41,635 bases of DNA, taken from Minisyncoccota bacterium. GTDB lineage: Bacteria > Patescibacteriota > Microgenomatia > UBA1400 > PJMF01. The stretch covers positions 1 to 41,635 of the forward strand of contig JAOUMD010000007.1 of the NCBI GenBank assembly GCA_029881675.1, given 5' to 3'. Positions 1 through 8,079 of this stretch are shown piece after piece. Positions within the stretch are counted from its first letter, which is position 1. Each line of letters starts with the position of its first letter. The position numbers and the translations under genes are program-made. Under the pieces are notes generated by a model. It searched no databases and was not told where the DNA came from. It was given only the letters and a program-made list of their open reading frames with translations.

Positions 1-656
1 ATTTTTCTTGGATTAAGGTGTCTAGTGATGATGGTCCCATTCTGAGCATCTATTTCAAAAACATCAGGAAGATTATTAACTCCAAGTAGTTTATTAAATA
101 CTCCAAAGGAGGACTTTAGAATATATCTATTTTTTTTCTCATTATCTGGTTTTACAATTCCTGATGATACAGGTTGAGTTTGGACAGTAATTAATTGAGG
201 ATTATTAAATAATGTTTTTTTTGAAGAAGATTGCCCCCAAACTTGAAGGATAGATTCTAAGAAGTTTGCTTCTCCAGAAATGTTACTTTGTGAAACTGAG
301 TTTGAACTTATTTTTGCAAAAGATCCTTTTGGGATATATTTATGAAAAGCTCTGATAATATCTTTTGCTACTTCTTCGGGGAATTCTTGTTTAGAAATTA
401 AACTAGTAATTTTATTTTGAAGCTTTGTTTCTAAAAGTTCACTATTCCAATCATTTGTATCTTCAATAAGTTTTATTTTTTCAGTTAGATTATTGTGGTG
501 GGAAATTTGTCTAAATGTTTCTACGGGAATAACAAAACCATCGACAATTTTAATTTTTGCCTGATTAACTTTAGCAAATTCTAGAGCTTTCTTTCCTACT
601 TGTCTTGATGGGTAATTACTGACCTTAACAAGAGGAATAGTAGTGTTTATGATCAC
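1..656 (-). CDS. PEP synthase/PPDK-like N-terminal nucleotide-binding domain protein (3' end outside window)
   Basis: This ORF is absent from the track because it runs off the window, but the minus strand reads 218 codons without a stop from a GTG at 656. The N-terminal part (VGKKALEFAK, then DGFVIPVETFRQI) matches the layout of pyruvate,phosphate dikinase / PEP synthase N-terminal domains (GKG.NL....G.PVP.GFVI). Later pieces (SGEANFLESILQVWGQS, ITVQTQPVSSGIV, PDVFEIDAQNG) follow the order of that ATP-grasp-like family. The usual VRSS motif and the glycine-rich loop look degraded, so activity is uncertain. The GTG start is supported by an in-frame stop two codons upstream and a TAGTAT box 6 nt before it. 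It lies 36 nt after the neighbouring nucleotidyltransferase gene. The family assignment is my inference; a non-catalytic derivative is possible. Confidence 0.55.
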   Translation of the reverse strand, partial: MIINTTIPLVKVSNYPSRQVGKKALEFAKVNQAKIKIVDGFVIPVETFRQISHHNNLTEKIKLIEDTNDWNSELLETKLQNKITSLISKQEFPEEVAKDIIRAFHKYIPKGSFAKISSNSVSQSNISGEANFLESILQVWGQSSSKKTLFNNPQLITVQTQPVSSGIVKPDNEKKNRYILKSSFGVFNKLLGVNNLPDVFEIDAQNGTIITRHLNPRK

Positions 657-692
657 TACTTAATACTATCTTAACTTGGCTAGGTAAAGCAA

Positions 693-1937
693 CTAAGAGT
701 TCTTTAAAGTGGCGTTATGTTCGATGTTTTTTGAGACGACTTGTCCAGGATATATTTGAGCTCCTGCCCCAATTAATACACCAGGCATGGTACTAGTTCT
801 GATACCAATTTTGGCACCTTCCCCTGTGACAATACCCAAGGCATTGATTCCGGTATCTGTTTTAACACCCTTGACCATGGTAATAACATTGGCTCTGTCT
901 AATCTTTTGTTTGCAGTAATAAGTCCTGCTCCAATTTGATTATTTGGACCAATGATAGAGTCTGCCAAGTAACCAAAGTGCAGTGTAGATTTGTCCATGA
1001 TAATAGATCTAACTACTTCTGTATTTGCACCAACAACACTTCTTTCTTCAAGGCTGGATTGTCTGACAAAACTGTAGTCTCCAACTAAACAGTCTTTCCC
1101 TATGTAACAAGGTCCAACTATTTTTGCAAAGTCACCAACTCTGGCTCCATCTTCAATAATGATAGGCCCTTTTGAGTCATCAAGAATGGCAGATTGAGAA
1201 ATCTTGGCAGCTGATGAAGTATATGATTTATGTTTTGTAAAAAGAATTTTTTGTAAGTTAAATAAATGCCATGGAAATTTAAGACTTCTGATAGCTTCAT
1301 TTAGGATTAAAGCTCTCATATTAGTTTCTTTCATTGTCTGAGATAGAGCTTCTTCAAAGTTGTATTCAGATTCAGGAAGACTATTTAGAATAGAAATAAA
1401 TTTTTGATTAAGTAAATAACATCCTAGGATTTTGATATTTGATTTCTCTGTCCCTTTTTCAGGTTTTTCTTCAATTCCAACAGCCTTATCACCATCTAGC
1501 TCCAGAATACCGTAGAGCCATGGTTCATTAGTTTGACTGGCACAAATACTGCCATCACTATCTAGGTTTAACATCTCATTAATTAAGTCTCCACCATTCA
1601 ATAAGTCTGGGAAGATAACAGCAAATTTATTTTCTAATTGATCCTTTACAGTCAGAAGTGCATCTCCCATCCCTTTTGATTCATTCTGCGTAGCGAAAGT
1701 AATATTGAGGTTATGTTCATTTTGACCAACTACTTGTCTCAGGGAACCACTCTCTTCATCTCGGCGTGATTGGATAATAATGACTTCTTTAAAGCCATTT
1801 TGAGCAAGATTATTTAATGTTCTTGTAATTAAAGGTTGGCCAAAAAAATTAATGGCTCCTTTATGAACTTGTGTATTAAGTGGGAAGAATCTGGAGTTAG
1901 AACCACCAGCTAGGATAACTACTTTAGGTTTTTGCAT
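693..1937 (-). CDS. Sugar-phosphate nucleotidyltransferase with left-handed beta-helix domain (GlmU/GMP-pyrophosphorylase type)
   Basis: Predicted cytoplasmic enzyme that activates a sugar phosphate with an NTP to an NDP-sugar. The N-terminal Rossmann-like domain (about residues 5-230) has the nucleotidyltransferase signature LAGGSNSRFFPL with the downstream Lys26, and a later EEKPEKG motif typical of the sugar-nucleotide fold. Residues about 235-405 are rich in hexapeptide-like repeats (GPIIIEDGARVGDFAKIVGP), meaning a left-handed beta-helix as in GlmU and GDP-mannose pyrophosphorylases. The acetyltransferase role of GlmU cannot be confirmed. The substrate is not determined by the sequence. 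It sits 25 nt downstream of the Nudix gene on the same strand and near a phosphomannomutase, consistent with a sugar-activation cluster. A TAGAAT box ends 6 nt before the ATG, suggesting its own leaderless promoter. Confidence 0.85.
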   Translation of the reverse strand: MQKPKVVILAGGSNSRFFPLNTQVHKGAINFFGQPLITRTLNNLAQNGFKEVIIIQSRRDEESGSLRQVVGQNEHNLNITFATQNESKGMGDALLTVKDQLENKFAVIFPDLLNGGDLINEMLNLDSDGSICASQTNEPWLYGILELDGDKAVGIEEKPEKGTEKSNIKILGCYLLNQKFISILNSLPESEYNFEEALSQTMKETNMRALILNEAIRSLKFPWHLFNLQKILFTKHKSYTSSAAKISQSAILDDSKGPIIIEDGARVGDFAKIVGPCYIGKDCLVGDYSFVRQSSLEERSVVGANTEVVRSIIMDKSTLHFGYLADSIIGPNNQIGAGLITANKRLDRANVITMVKGVKTDTGINALGIVTGEGAKIGIRTSTMPGVLIGAGAQIYPGQVVSKNIEHNATLKNS

Positions 1938-1962
1938 ATGATCATTCTAACACTAATTGTTT

Positions 1963-2487
1963 CTATTTTTGATTTTTTAGAGAAATTTTGAGCATCTCAA
2001 TTGCTGGTATCACATTAGCAAAAGCAAACTCTTGGGGTAGATCATTAAGATCAAACCAGACTAGTTCTGATACATCATCTTGAGCTTTCATCATGGTGTA
2101 ATCGTTATTTACTGCCTCAACATGATAAATAAAAATTAATGAAGGTAGTAGAGTATCTCCATATATATCTGGATAAGAGCCTAAATATTTAATTATTTTT
2201 GCATCTAAATTTGTTTCTTCCTTTGCTTCTCTAAGAGCTGACTTTTCGGCTGTTTCTCCAATATCAATAAAGCCACCAGGAACATCCCAGTATCCTTTCA
2301 TTGGTTCTATGGCCCTTTTAGCCAAAAGGACTTTACCTTCTTTATGGAAAAGTAAGACAGTACAAGGTGCAGGGTTTTGGTAATAAAGGAAATCACATTG
2401 ACTACAAGAAGCGAAGTTGGATTTTAGGTCCAACTCCGCTTTGCATTTAGGACAGTATTTAAAGTTTTTGTTTAAAAATGTCTCCAT
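1963..2487 (-). CDS. Nudix hydrolase with N-terminal zinc ribbon
   Basis: Predicted hydrolase of a nucleoside diphosphate linked to another moiety. The N-terminus carries a four-cysteine zinc ribbon (C12xxC15 and C28xxC31), followed by a Nudix domain. The Nudix box is clear at residues about 72-94 (GGFIDIGETAEKSALREAKEE), with the REAKEE metal-binding core intact; the last Gly of the consensus is replaced by Asn. The zinc ribbon plus Nudix order is that of NudC-like NADH pyrophosphatases and related ADP-ribose hydrolases, but at 174 aa this is shorter than NudC, so the exact substrate is open. It lies 9 nt after the phosphomannomutase gene and probably shares its transcript. A TAATAT box 6 nt before the ATG could give an additional leaderless start. 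Confidence 0.9.
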   Translation of the reverse strand: METFLNKNFKYCPKCKAELDLKSNFASCSQCDFLYYQNPAPCTVLLFHKEGKVLLAKRAIEPMKGYWDVPGGFIDIGETAEKSALREAKEETNLDAKIIKYLGSYPDIYGDTLLPSLIFIYHVEAVNNDYTMMKAQDDVSELVWFDLNDLPQEFAFANVIPAIEMLKISLKNQK

Positions 2488-2496
2488 ATTTTAATA

Positions 2497-3870
2497 TTAG
2501 TGTTCAACTGCAATAGATCCACCTCTGGACTCAATAAATGATTTTATTTCATTGGTTTTTTCATCTAAAGTAGCTTTATCATTTGCTTCAACATTCAGTC
2601 TTAAAACAGGCTGAGTATTTGAAGGTCTAATGTTAGCCCACCAAGTGTCATACCAAATAGAAACACCATCTAACCAATCTACTGATTTAGCATCATTGAA
2701 GTGTTCTTCGAGAGCTTTCATCATCTCTTCTTTTTCTTCAACGGAGAAGTTTATTTCTCCACTGAGTGGATATTTATCATATTTATTGACTAGTTCTGAC
2801 ATTTTCATGCCTGATTCACTAAGTTGGCTAAGGACAACTAAGCTGGCGATTAAGCCACTGTCTGCACTCCAGTTTTCTTTGAAGTAATAGTGTCCAGAGT
2901 GTTCTCCAGCAAAGATAGCATCGTGTTTACGCATGTCTTCTTTGATAAGTGTATGCCCGACTCTGACTCTGACGCTTTTACCACCTTTTGCTTCGACTGT
3001 TTCTGGAACAATTCTGCCACAAATAGCGTTATAAAGAACAGTTGCCCCTGGATTAAGTTTGAGCATTTGGTCAGCAACCATAGCAGTAGTAAGAGTTCCA
3101 GAGATAAATCTGCCATTCTCATCCATAAGGAACATTCTGTCTCCATCACCATCAAACATAATTCCAAGATCAGCTTTTTCTTCTTTAATTTTTGCGATGA
3201 TAGCTCCATGTGTTTCTTCTAGAAGTGGATTTGCCAAATGATTTGGGAAAGTACCATCTAGTTCAAAGTACATTGGGATGATTTCTACAGGAAGTTGCTC
3301 TGCAATTTCTGGAATAACTTTTCCAGCCATACCGTTCCCTGCATCAATAACAACCTTAAGAGGTTTAATGGTGTTGATATCAACTAAGCTTAGGGCATGT
3401 TTAATCCAACCATCCATAACATCAGTCTCACTGATTGTGCCTGGAGTTTCTGCTAGTTCAAACTTTGTGTCTGAAATAGCTAGGTCCCTAATATCATAAA
3501 TACCACTGTTTCCACTGACTCCGATTGCACCTTTTTTAACAATCTTAAAACCATTAAATTGTGGTGGATTGTGTGAAGCTGAGATCATGATAGCTAAATC
3601 AAGATCAAGAGTTCCCGCTGCAAAATAGACCATGTCTGTAGCAATTAAACCAAGATTAATTACATTAACTCCCATTTCTGTAAGGCCTTTACTCATTGCT
3701 TCAAACCAAGCAATGTTAGTAGTTCTCATGTCGTAACCAATGGCTACAGTTTTTGGTTTGAAATGGTCTGCAATTGCTTGACCAATTCTATGGACTCCCT
3801 CTATATCTAATTGTTCATCCACGACTGCGCGGACGTCATAATCTTTAAAGATTGATGGTGTGATTTGCAT
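2497..3870 (-). CDS. Phosphomannomutase/phosphoglucomutase
   Basis: Alpha-D-phosphohexomutase interconverting hexose 6-phosphate and 1-phosphate, which supplies substrate to the nucleotidyltransferases in this window. Length (457 aa) is typical. The phosphoserine loop SASHNPP is at residues about 97-103, with Ser99 the expected phosphorylated residue. The metal loop FDGDGDRMF follows near residue 240, the sugar-binding GEHSGHYYF near 320, and the C-terminal phosphate-binding region RPSNTQPVLRLNVEA near 415-430. All four sites of the family look intact. The start is backed by one of the few strong Shine-Dalgarno sequences in the window, AAAGGAG a few bases before the ATG. Whether mannose, glucose or both are used cannot be read from sequence; ManB/AlgC-type is the closest description. 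Confidence 0.93.
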   Translation of the reverse strand: MQITPSIFKDYDVRAVVDEQLDIEGVHRIGQAIADHFKPKTVAIGYDMRTTNIAWFEAMSKGLTEMGVNVINLGLIATDMVYFAAGTLDLDLAIMISASHNPPQFNGFKIVKKGAIGVSGNSGIYDIRDLAISDTKFELAETPGTISETDVMDGWIKHALSLVDINTIKPLKVVIDAGNGMAGKVIPEIAEQLPVEIIPMYFELDGTFPNHLANPLLEETHGAIIAKIKEEKADLGIMFDGDGDRMFLMDENGRFISGTLTTAMVADQMLKLNPGATVLYNAICGRIVPETVEAKGGKSVRVRVGHTLIKEDMRKHDAIFAGEHSGHYYFKENWSADSGLIASLVVLSQLSESGMKMSELVNKYDKYPLSGEINFSVEEKEEMMKALEEHFNDAKSVDWLDGVSIWYDTWWANIRPSNTQPVLRLNVEANDKATLDEKTNEIKSFIESRGGSIAVEH

Positions 3871-3895
3871 AAAATCTCCTTTAATAAATGATAGA

Positions 3896-4573
3896 TTACA
3901 TCTTTAAAAGTATCAGGTCAAGTTCTTGACCTAAGCTTAACGATAATTGGCTATTTTTTTGTTTTATATCAATGTTAAATAGTTGCTGATGGGTTTTTAA
4001 GAGTTGTTCTAGAGTGAATCTGTTTGCCTGTCCTTTTAGCTTGGTAATCATAAATGGAGCTCCTTTAATGACTCCACCATCTTTGGCAGTAATAAGCATT
4101 CTAATTTGTCTAATGATCATTGTGTAAACAAAGAACTCATCGTTTTGAGAGATAGATTCCCTAAGTAATTTAATTATCTTTGTCTTATCTGGTCCTCCAA
4201 TTTGGTCAAGGAATTTCCAAAGTGTATTACTAATTTTAAATTCAAAAACTTGAGGATTCCCAACTTTTTTGAGCATTGTTGCCGTAAGTTGTCTTTTTTC
4301 ATAAAGGATTAGATTTTCTAAACCGCTATTGGCTATTTGTTCTATAAGTTCTTTTTTTCTTTTTGAGGCAGGTAGTGAGTGTATTTCTTCAATGATAATT
4401 AATTTATCTTCACCAAAAAGACTATTACCACCCATTGCTTCTTGAAGAGAAGCAGCTGTAAGTCTTTTAGCTTCTAAACGAGTAATGGCAGTACTATTAG
4501 TTTTAGCTTGGGTAATTAGTTCTTGGAGTTTTTTTCTTGAGTGGGCAGTATTCTCACCATGGATAACTATCAT
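3896..4573 (-). CDS. holA: DNA polymerase III delta subunit (clamp-loader, HolA family), short form
   Basis: Probable clamp-loader delta subunit, which opens the sliding clamp for loading. The protein begins MIVIHGENTAHSRKKL, matching the HolA N-terminus where a degenerate nucleotide-binding core opens the protein. The middle has the FGEDKLIIIEEIHSLPA stretch, equivalent to the family's NLFSEKRLVVVE region, and the C-terminal half is helical as expected for the collar domain. At 225 aa it is about a third shorter than typical HolA (about 330-340 aa). The shortening appears to be in the middle and C-terminal domains, not a frameshift, since the ends are coherent. It sits between a small membrane protein gene (6 nt) and the phosphomannomutase gene (25 nt). 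Confidence 0.75.
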   Translation of the reverse strand: MIVIHGENTAHSRKKLQELITQAKTNSTAITRLEAKRLTAASLQEAMGGNSLFGEDKLIIIEEIHSLPASKRKKELIEQIANSGLENLILYEKRQLTATMLKKVGNPQVFEFKISNTLWKFLDQIGGPDKTKIIKLLRESISQNDEFFVYTMIIRQIRMLITAKDGGVIKGAPFMITKLKGQANRFTLEQLLKTHQQLFNIDIKQKNSQLSLSLGQELDLILLKM

Positions 4574-4579
4574 TGACTC

Positions 4580-4765
4580 TTATTTCATTAACATTTGTAA
4601 CTTGGCAATTATATATCCAGCAAGAAATAGTGCTACATAAAAAAATGATTGTTGTAACTTTTTTATAAATTTTTCTTTGGGGTCTGTCTTTTTACTTGGG
4701 ATGTGCAAAGCCTTCCCGACCTTTTGTGAGAATGATTTCTTTTTATGAAAAGGATTTTTTAGCAT
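4580..4765 (-). CDS. Small single-pass membrane protein of unknown function
   Basis: I do not recognise this 61-residue protein. It has a very basic N-terminal half (MLKNPFHKKKSFSQK, then KKTDPKEKFIKK) followed by one membrane segment near the C-terminus (SFFYVALFLAGYIIAKL). I prefer the ATG at 4765 to the track's GTG at 4843 because the extra N-terminal residues are poorly structured and the GTG lies in the probable divergent promoter region with ftsE. The stop lies 6 nt before holA, so it is likely the first gene of a holA transcript. The basic cytoplasmic face followed by one TM segment is compatible with a membrane tether, but no function should be inferred. Confidence 0.6.
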   Translation of the reverse strand: MLKNPFHKKKSFSQKVGKALHIPSKKTDPKEKFIKKLQQSFFYVALFLAGYIIAKLQMLMK

Positions 4766-4899
4766 ATATCTATTTTTAGTCTGATTGGAAGAATAATTCA
4801 AGGAGGAAGGTCTAAATTTAAGATAAGATATTTTGAAAATCACACTGATCCAGTCTTGAAGTTAGAGCATCATTAATGTTTTAATAAGGTCATAGTCTT

Positions 4900-5913
4900 A
4901 TGTTGAAATTCATTCGTGTCACCAAAAAATATAATGCAGATAAACCTGCTCTAGATAGTGTCTCCTTTGACATTGATTCTGGAGAACTAGTCGTTATTAC
5001 TGGTCCATCGGGCTCAGGTAAAACTACCCTACTGAAACTTCTTACAAAAGATGAGGATCCAACTGAAGGAGAAATATACTTTAAAGAAGAGAATATTAAT
5101 TTATTAAAAAGATCTAAAGTTCCATATCATAGAAGAAAAATTGGTTCTGTCTTTCAAGATTACAAACTTTTACCAGAACTTAACATTTGGGAGAATATTG
5201 CTTTAGCACTCTCTATTCTAGGTCATCCAGACCATGAGATTGAAGAAAAAGTTACTGATTTACTAAAACTTGTCGGATTAACTGATAAGGCATATCTATT
5301 CCCTCATCAATTATCTGGTGGTGAAGCTCAAAGAATTAGTATCGCTAGAGCATTGTCTACTGCTCCTGAAATGATTTTTGCTGATGAGCCAACTGGAAAC
5401 CTTGACGCAGCTAATTCTCTAATTATTGCCAAGCTATTAAAGAAAATTAATGATCTTGGTACTACTGTGATGGTGACTACACATGATCCAGTAGTAATTA
5501 AACATCTTTCTGGTTCCAGAATGATGGAGCTTAAGGATGGTGTTTTGATTGATTCGAATGAGAAGAAAGAAAAGAAAAAGGAAAAAGAAGAAAAGGCTGA
5601 AGATAAAGAAGATGATAAGGATAAGGGAGAATCTAAAAAGACAAAAGAGGATGAAGAGTTCCCAAAAACAAAAGATAATGTAAAAGAAAAAAAGAAGTCT
5701 ATGTTTAATCTTTTTGGTATGTTTGGCAAGAAGAAGCAACAACCTAAAGAAGAAATAGATGATAAAAAGGTTGAAGATAGTAAGTCTGATGATCAAGATA
5801 AGAAAGAAGATAAGGCTGAGGATGAAGACAGTGAGGATAATGATAAGAAAAAAGAATTAACTAAAGAAAAAAAAGAAATAAAAAAAGTAACAAAATCTAA
5901 AGAAGATAAATAA
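4900..5913 (+). CDS. ftsE: Cell-division ABC ATPase FtsE with a long charged C-terminal tail
   Basis: ATPase of the FtsEX complex, which couples divisome assembly to control of peptidoglycan hydrolases. Residues 1-220 form a complete ABC domain: Walker A GPSGSGKTT at 35-43, Q-loop VFQDYKLLPELN, signature LSGGEAQR near 140, Walker B MIFADEPTGN near 162, and the H-loop TTHDP. FtsE is normally about 220-230 aa; here the protein continues for about 115 more residues made almost only of Lys, Glu and Asp, with one hydrophobic patch (MFNLFGMFGKK). The tail stays in frame to a stop 1 nt before ftsX, so it is not a frameshift. It may be a disordered cytoplasmic linker for partners or the membrane; this is inference. 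The next genes are ftsX and a coiled-coil murein hydrolase. Confidence 0.93.
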   Translation: MLKFIRVTKKYNADKPALDSVSFDIDSGELVVITGPSGSGKTTLLKLLTKDEDPTEGEIYFKEENINLLKRSKVPYHRRKIGSVFQDYKLLPELNIWENIALALSILGHPDHEIEEKVTDLLKLVGLTDKAYLFPHQLSGGEAQRISIARALSTAPEMIFADEPTGNLDAANSLIIAKLLKKINDLGTTVMVTTHDPVVIKHLSGSRMMELKDGVLIDSNEKKEKKKEKEEKAEDKEDDKDKGESKKTKEDEEFPKTKDNVKEKKKSMFNLFGMFGKKKQQPKEEIDDKKVEDSKSDDQDKKEDKAEDEDSEDNDKKKELTKEKKEIKKVTKSKEDK

Positions 5914-5914
5914 T

Positions 5915-6784
5915 ATGAATCCTCTTGCTTCAGCCCTAGTGACAATGCGCCGTTCACCATATCAGTCATTGGCTTCTATTGTGATTCTTTCCTTTACTTT
6001 TTTTGTTGCATACGTTTTCTCATATTTTCTAATAGGTAGTGAAGTTGTCTTAAGATTTTTTGAAACTCGTCCTCAAGTAATTGCTTTTTTTGATATAGAG
6101 GCTGATGCTGGGCAAATAAATGAGCTTGGTGAACAAATTAAAGAAAAAGATTATGTTAGTGGTATTAAGTTAGTCAGTAAAGATGAAGCATTAAAGATTT
6201 ATCAAGCTGAGAATAAAGACGATCCTTTGTTACTTGAACTAGTAACTGCACAAATTCTACCTGCAAGTATTGAAGTATCTGGAAATACTATTTCAGATCT
6301 ACCAAAGATTAAGGAAGATTTGGAAAAATTTGATAATGTTGATGAGGTTATCTTACAGCAGGATATCATTGATTCCTTATCTGGATGGACTGCTTCTATT
6401 AGATTAGTTGGTCTGGCTAGTGTTGTTTTGCTTAGTTTAGTCTCTCTACTGATTATGGTAGTTGTAATTGGAATGAAGGTTGTAGCCAAGCGTCCTGCAA
6501 TTGCCATTATGCGTTTGATTGGTGCTACTAAGTGGTTTATCAGAGGTCCATTTGTTTTTGAAGGAATTATGTATGGTCTACTGAGTTCAATTATTGGCTG
6601 GGGAGGAAGTTATGTAGGTCTACTCTACATTACTCCATGGCTCAAAGAGTTTTTGGGTACCATTCCAGTTTTCCCTATTCCACCAGCTTTCTATGCTTTA
6701 CAACTAAGTATTGGTACTCTTGGCGGTATTCTCCTTGGTGCATTTGCTGGTTCTATTGCGGTAGGCAGAATGATTAAGAAGTGA
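5915..6784 (+). CDS. ftsX: Cell-division permease FtsX
   Basis: Membrane partner of FtsE. The 289-aa protein shows the FtsX layout: an N-terminal cytoplasmic stretch (MNPLASALVTMRRSPYQS), a first TM helix (about residues 18-42), an extracellular domain (about 43-165) and three C-terminal TM helices (about 170-200, 215-240, 260-285). The family motif MRLIGATKWFIRGPFVFEG is present after TM2. The extracellular domain is the expected contact for a coiled-coil hydrolase, which is encoded 15 nt downstream. It starts 1 nt after the ftsE stop, so the genes are very likely co-translated. It ends in TGA, evidence that TGA is a stop here. Confidence 0.93.
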   Translation: MNPLASALVTMRRSPYQSLASIVILSFTFFVAYVFSYFLIGSEVVLRFFETRPQVIAFFDIEADAGQINELGEQIKEKDYVSGIKLVSKDEALKIYQAENKDDPLLLELVTAQILPASIEVSGNTISDLPKIKEDLEKFDNVDEVILQQDIIDSLSGWTASIRLVGLASVVLLSLVSLLIMVVVIGMKVVAKRPAIAIMRLIGATKWFIRGPFVFEGIMYGLLSSIIGWGGSYVGLLYITPWLKEFLGTIPVFPIPPAFYALQLSIGTLGGILLGAFAGSIAVGRMIKK

Positions 6785-6799
6785 TACAACTTTTCTAAT

Positions 6800-8035
6800 A
6801 TGAGAAGATTCCACAAAATAGCACTTACGCTTTGTTTTTCTCTAGTTATATTCTTTAGTTCAAATATTTTAGTTAATGCTGTTGCTAATTGTGATGATAT
6901 TAGTTGTAACAAGGATGATGATGGTACATATTTACGTTGTATTGAAGAAAAAACATCTTGTTGGGTAGAAAAGATAGAAGAAGCTCAATCATCAGCTATT
7001 ACTCTAAAAAGCACTATTAATATTCTCAATGGACAAATTAATGTTCTTCAACTTCAAATAGATCAGAGTCTTTCTGAGATTACTTCCTTAGAAAAAGAAA
7101 TTATTGAGTTAACAGACAGAATTGAAGGGCTTAACTATTCTTTAGATAAGTTAACCAGTGTCTTGGTAGAAAGAGTAGCAGAACAATACAAGAGGACTTA
7201 CACTAATCCCATCTTAGTATTTTTCTCTAAAACTAGGTTTGCTACAAAATTATCAGAGTTTAAATATCTTAAGCTAGCAGGTCAACAAACAGTCGATGCA
7301 ATGGAGAGAGCAGAAAGCCAAAAGATTACTTATGATGAGCAAAAATTACTTAAGAAACAAAAGCAGGAGGAACTTGAGTCAAAGAGAATTCAATTGGAGG
7401 GACAAAAGAGTCAGCTAGCTGGAAAGAGAGCTGCAGAACAAAATCTTTTGACTGAAACAAAGAATAATGAGGCTATTTTTCAACAAAAGTTAGCTGAGGC
7501 TAAAGCAGAGTTCCAAGCTATTCAGGCTATTATTGCTGGAAGAGGTCAGGAAACAGAGGTTGGCCATGTTAATGAGGGAGATAAAATAGCTACAGTAATT
7601 CAAGGACAATCATGTAACTCCAGTGGAACACATGTCCACTTAATAATTTCAGATTTTGGAGTAGTTAAAAATCCATTTAATTATCTTAAATCAGGTATAG
7701 ATTATCAAAATTGTTCCGGTTCTAGCTGTGGTAGTAGCGATGGAGACTCATTTAATCCATCTGGATCTTGGGATTGGCCTATTTCAGCTACAGTTCAATT
7801 ATGGCAAGGATATGGAAGTACTTGGGCGACCCGCAATACTTGGGTCAGTCGTATCTATAGCTCTCATAATGGAATTGATATCAGAAGTTTAGGCTCAAGC
7901 ACTGTGACGACAATGCAGTCTGGTACCTTATATCAAGGAAGCTTTACAGGTTCTGGTTCATGTCGTTTAAGGTATGTCAGAGTAGCTCATGATGATAGTG
8001 AAATAAGTTCTTTTTACTTGCATATTAATTATTAA
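6800..8035 (+). CDS. Secreted coiled-coil M23-type peptidoglycan hydrolase (EnvC/PcsB-like) with permuted catalytic domain
   Basis: Predicted secreted murein endopeptidase or hydrolase regulator controlled by FtsEX. Residues 1-28 are a signal peptide. Residues about 50-125 and 165-245 are long heptad-rich coiled coils, as in EnvC and PcsB. Both LytM/M23 zinc motifs are present but in reversed order: HVH at residues 278-280, within a segment resembling the usual end of an M23 domain (EGDKIATVIQG...GTHVHLII...NPFNYL), then HNGID at 356-360 in a segment resembling the usual beginning, ending with VRVAHDDSEISSFYLHINY. This looks like a circular permutation. I recall similar proteins in other Patescibacteria but cannot check. 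The last 20 codons are repeated exactly 636 bp downstream. The start has no Shine-Dalgarno sequence. Confidence 0.85.
   Translation: MRRFHKIALTLCFSLVIFFSSNILVNAVANCDDISCNKDDDGTYLRCIEEKTSCWVEKIEEAQSSAITLKSTINILNGQINVLQLQIDQSLSEITSLEKEIIELTDRIEGLNYSLDKLTSVLVERVAEQYKRTYTNPILVFFSKTRFATKLSEFKYLKLAGQQTVDAMERAESQKITYDEQKLLKKQKQEELESKRIQLEGQKSQLAGKRAAEQNLLTETKNNEAIFQQKLAEAKAEFQAIQAIIAGRGQETEVGHVNEGDKIATVIQGQSCNSSGTHVHLIISDFGVVKNPFNYLKSGIDYQNCSGSSCGSSDGDSFNPSGSWDWPISATVQLWQGYGSTWATRNTWVSRIYSSHNGIDIRSLGSSTVTTMQSGTLYQGSFTGSGSCRLRYVRVAHDDSEISSFYLHINY
7973..8033 (+). repeat. 61-bp direct repeat, copy 1 (3' end of the M23 gene)
   Basis: These 61 bases are identical to 8609-8669. The copy starts exactly at codon 392 (Tyr) of the hydrolase gene and ends on the T of its stop codon (TAA follows). 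Confidence 0.98.
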
Positions 8036-8079
8036 CACTAATTAATCTTAATGAAAGATTACTGTAATAAACTGTATGG

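Noticed and set aside
2630-3499. Several plus- and minus-strand ORFs over the phosphomannomutase gene
   Set aside because: All lie within a gene with every family motif intact; they are shadows.
4580-4843. Longer form of the small membrane protein from the GTG at 4843
   Set aside because: The upstream 26 residues look unstructured and cover the divergent promoter region; ATG 4765 is simpler.
5328-5796. Minus-strand ORFs of 133 and 119 aa over ftsE
   Set aside because: Their Phe/Ser/Leu-rich products are the antisense of the Lys/Glu-rich tail of ftsE and have no own signals.
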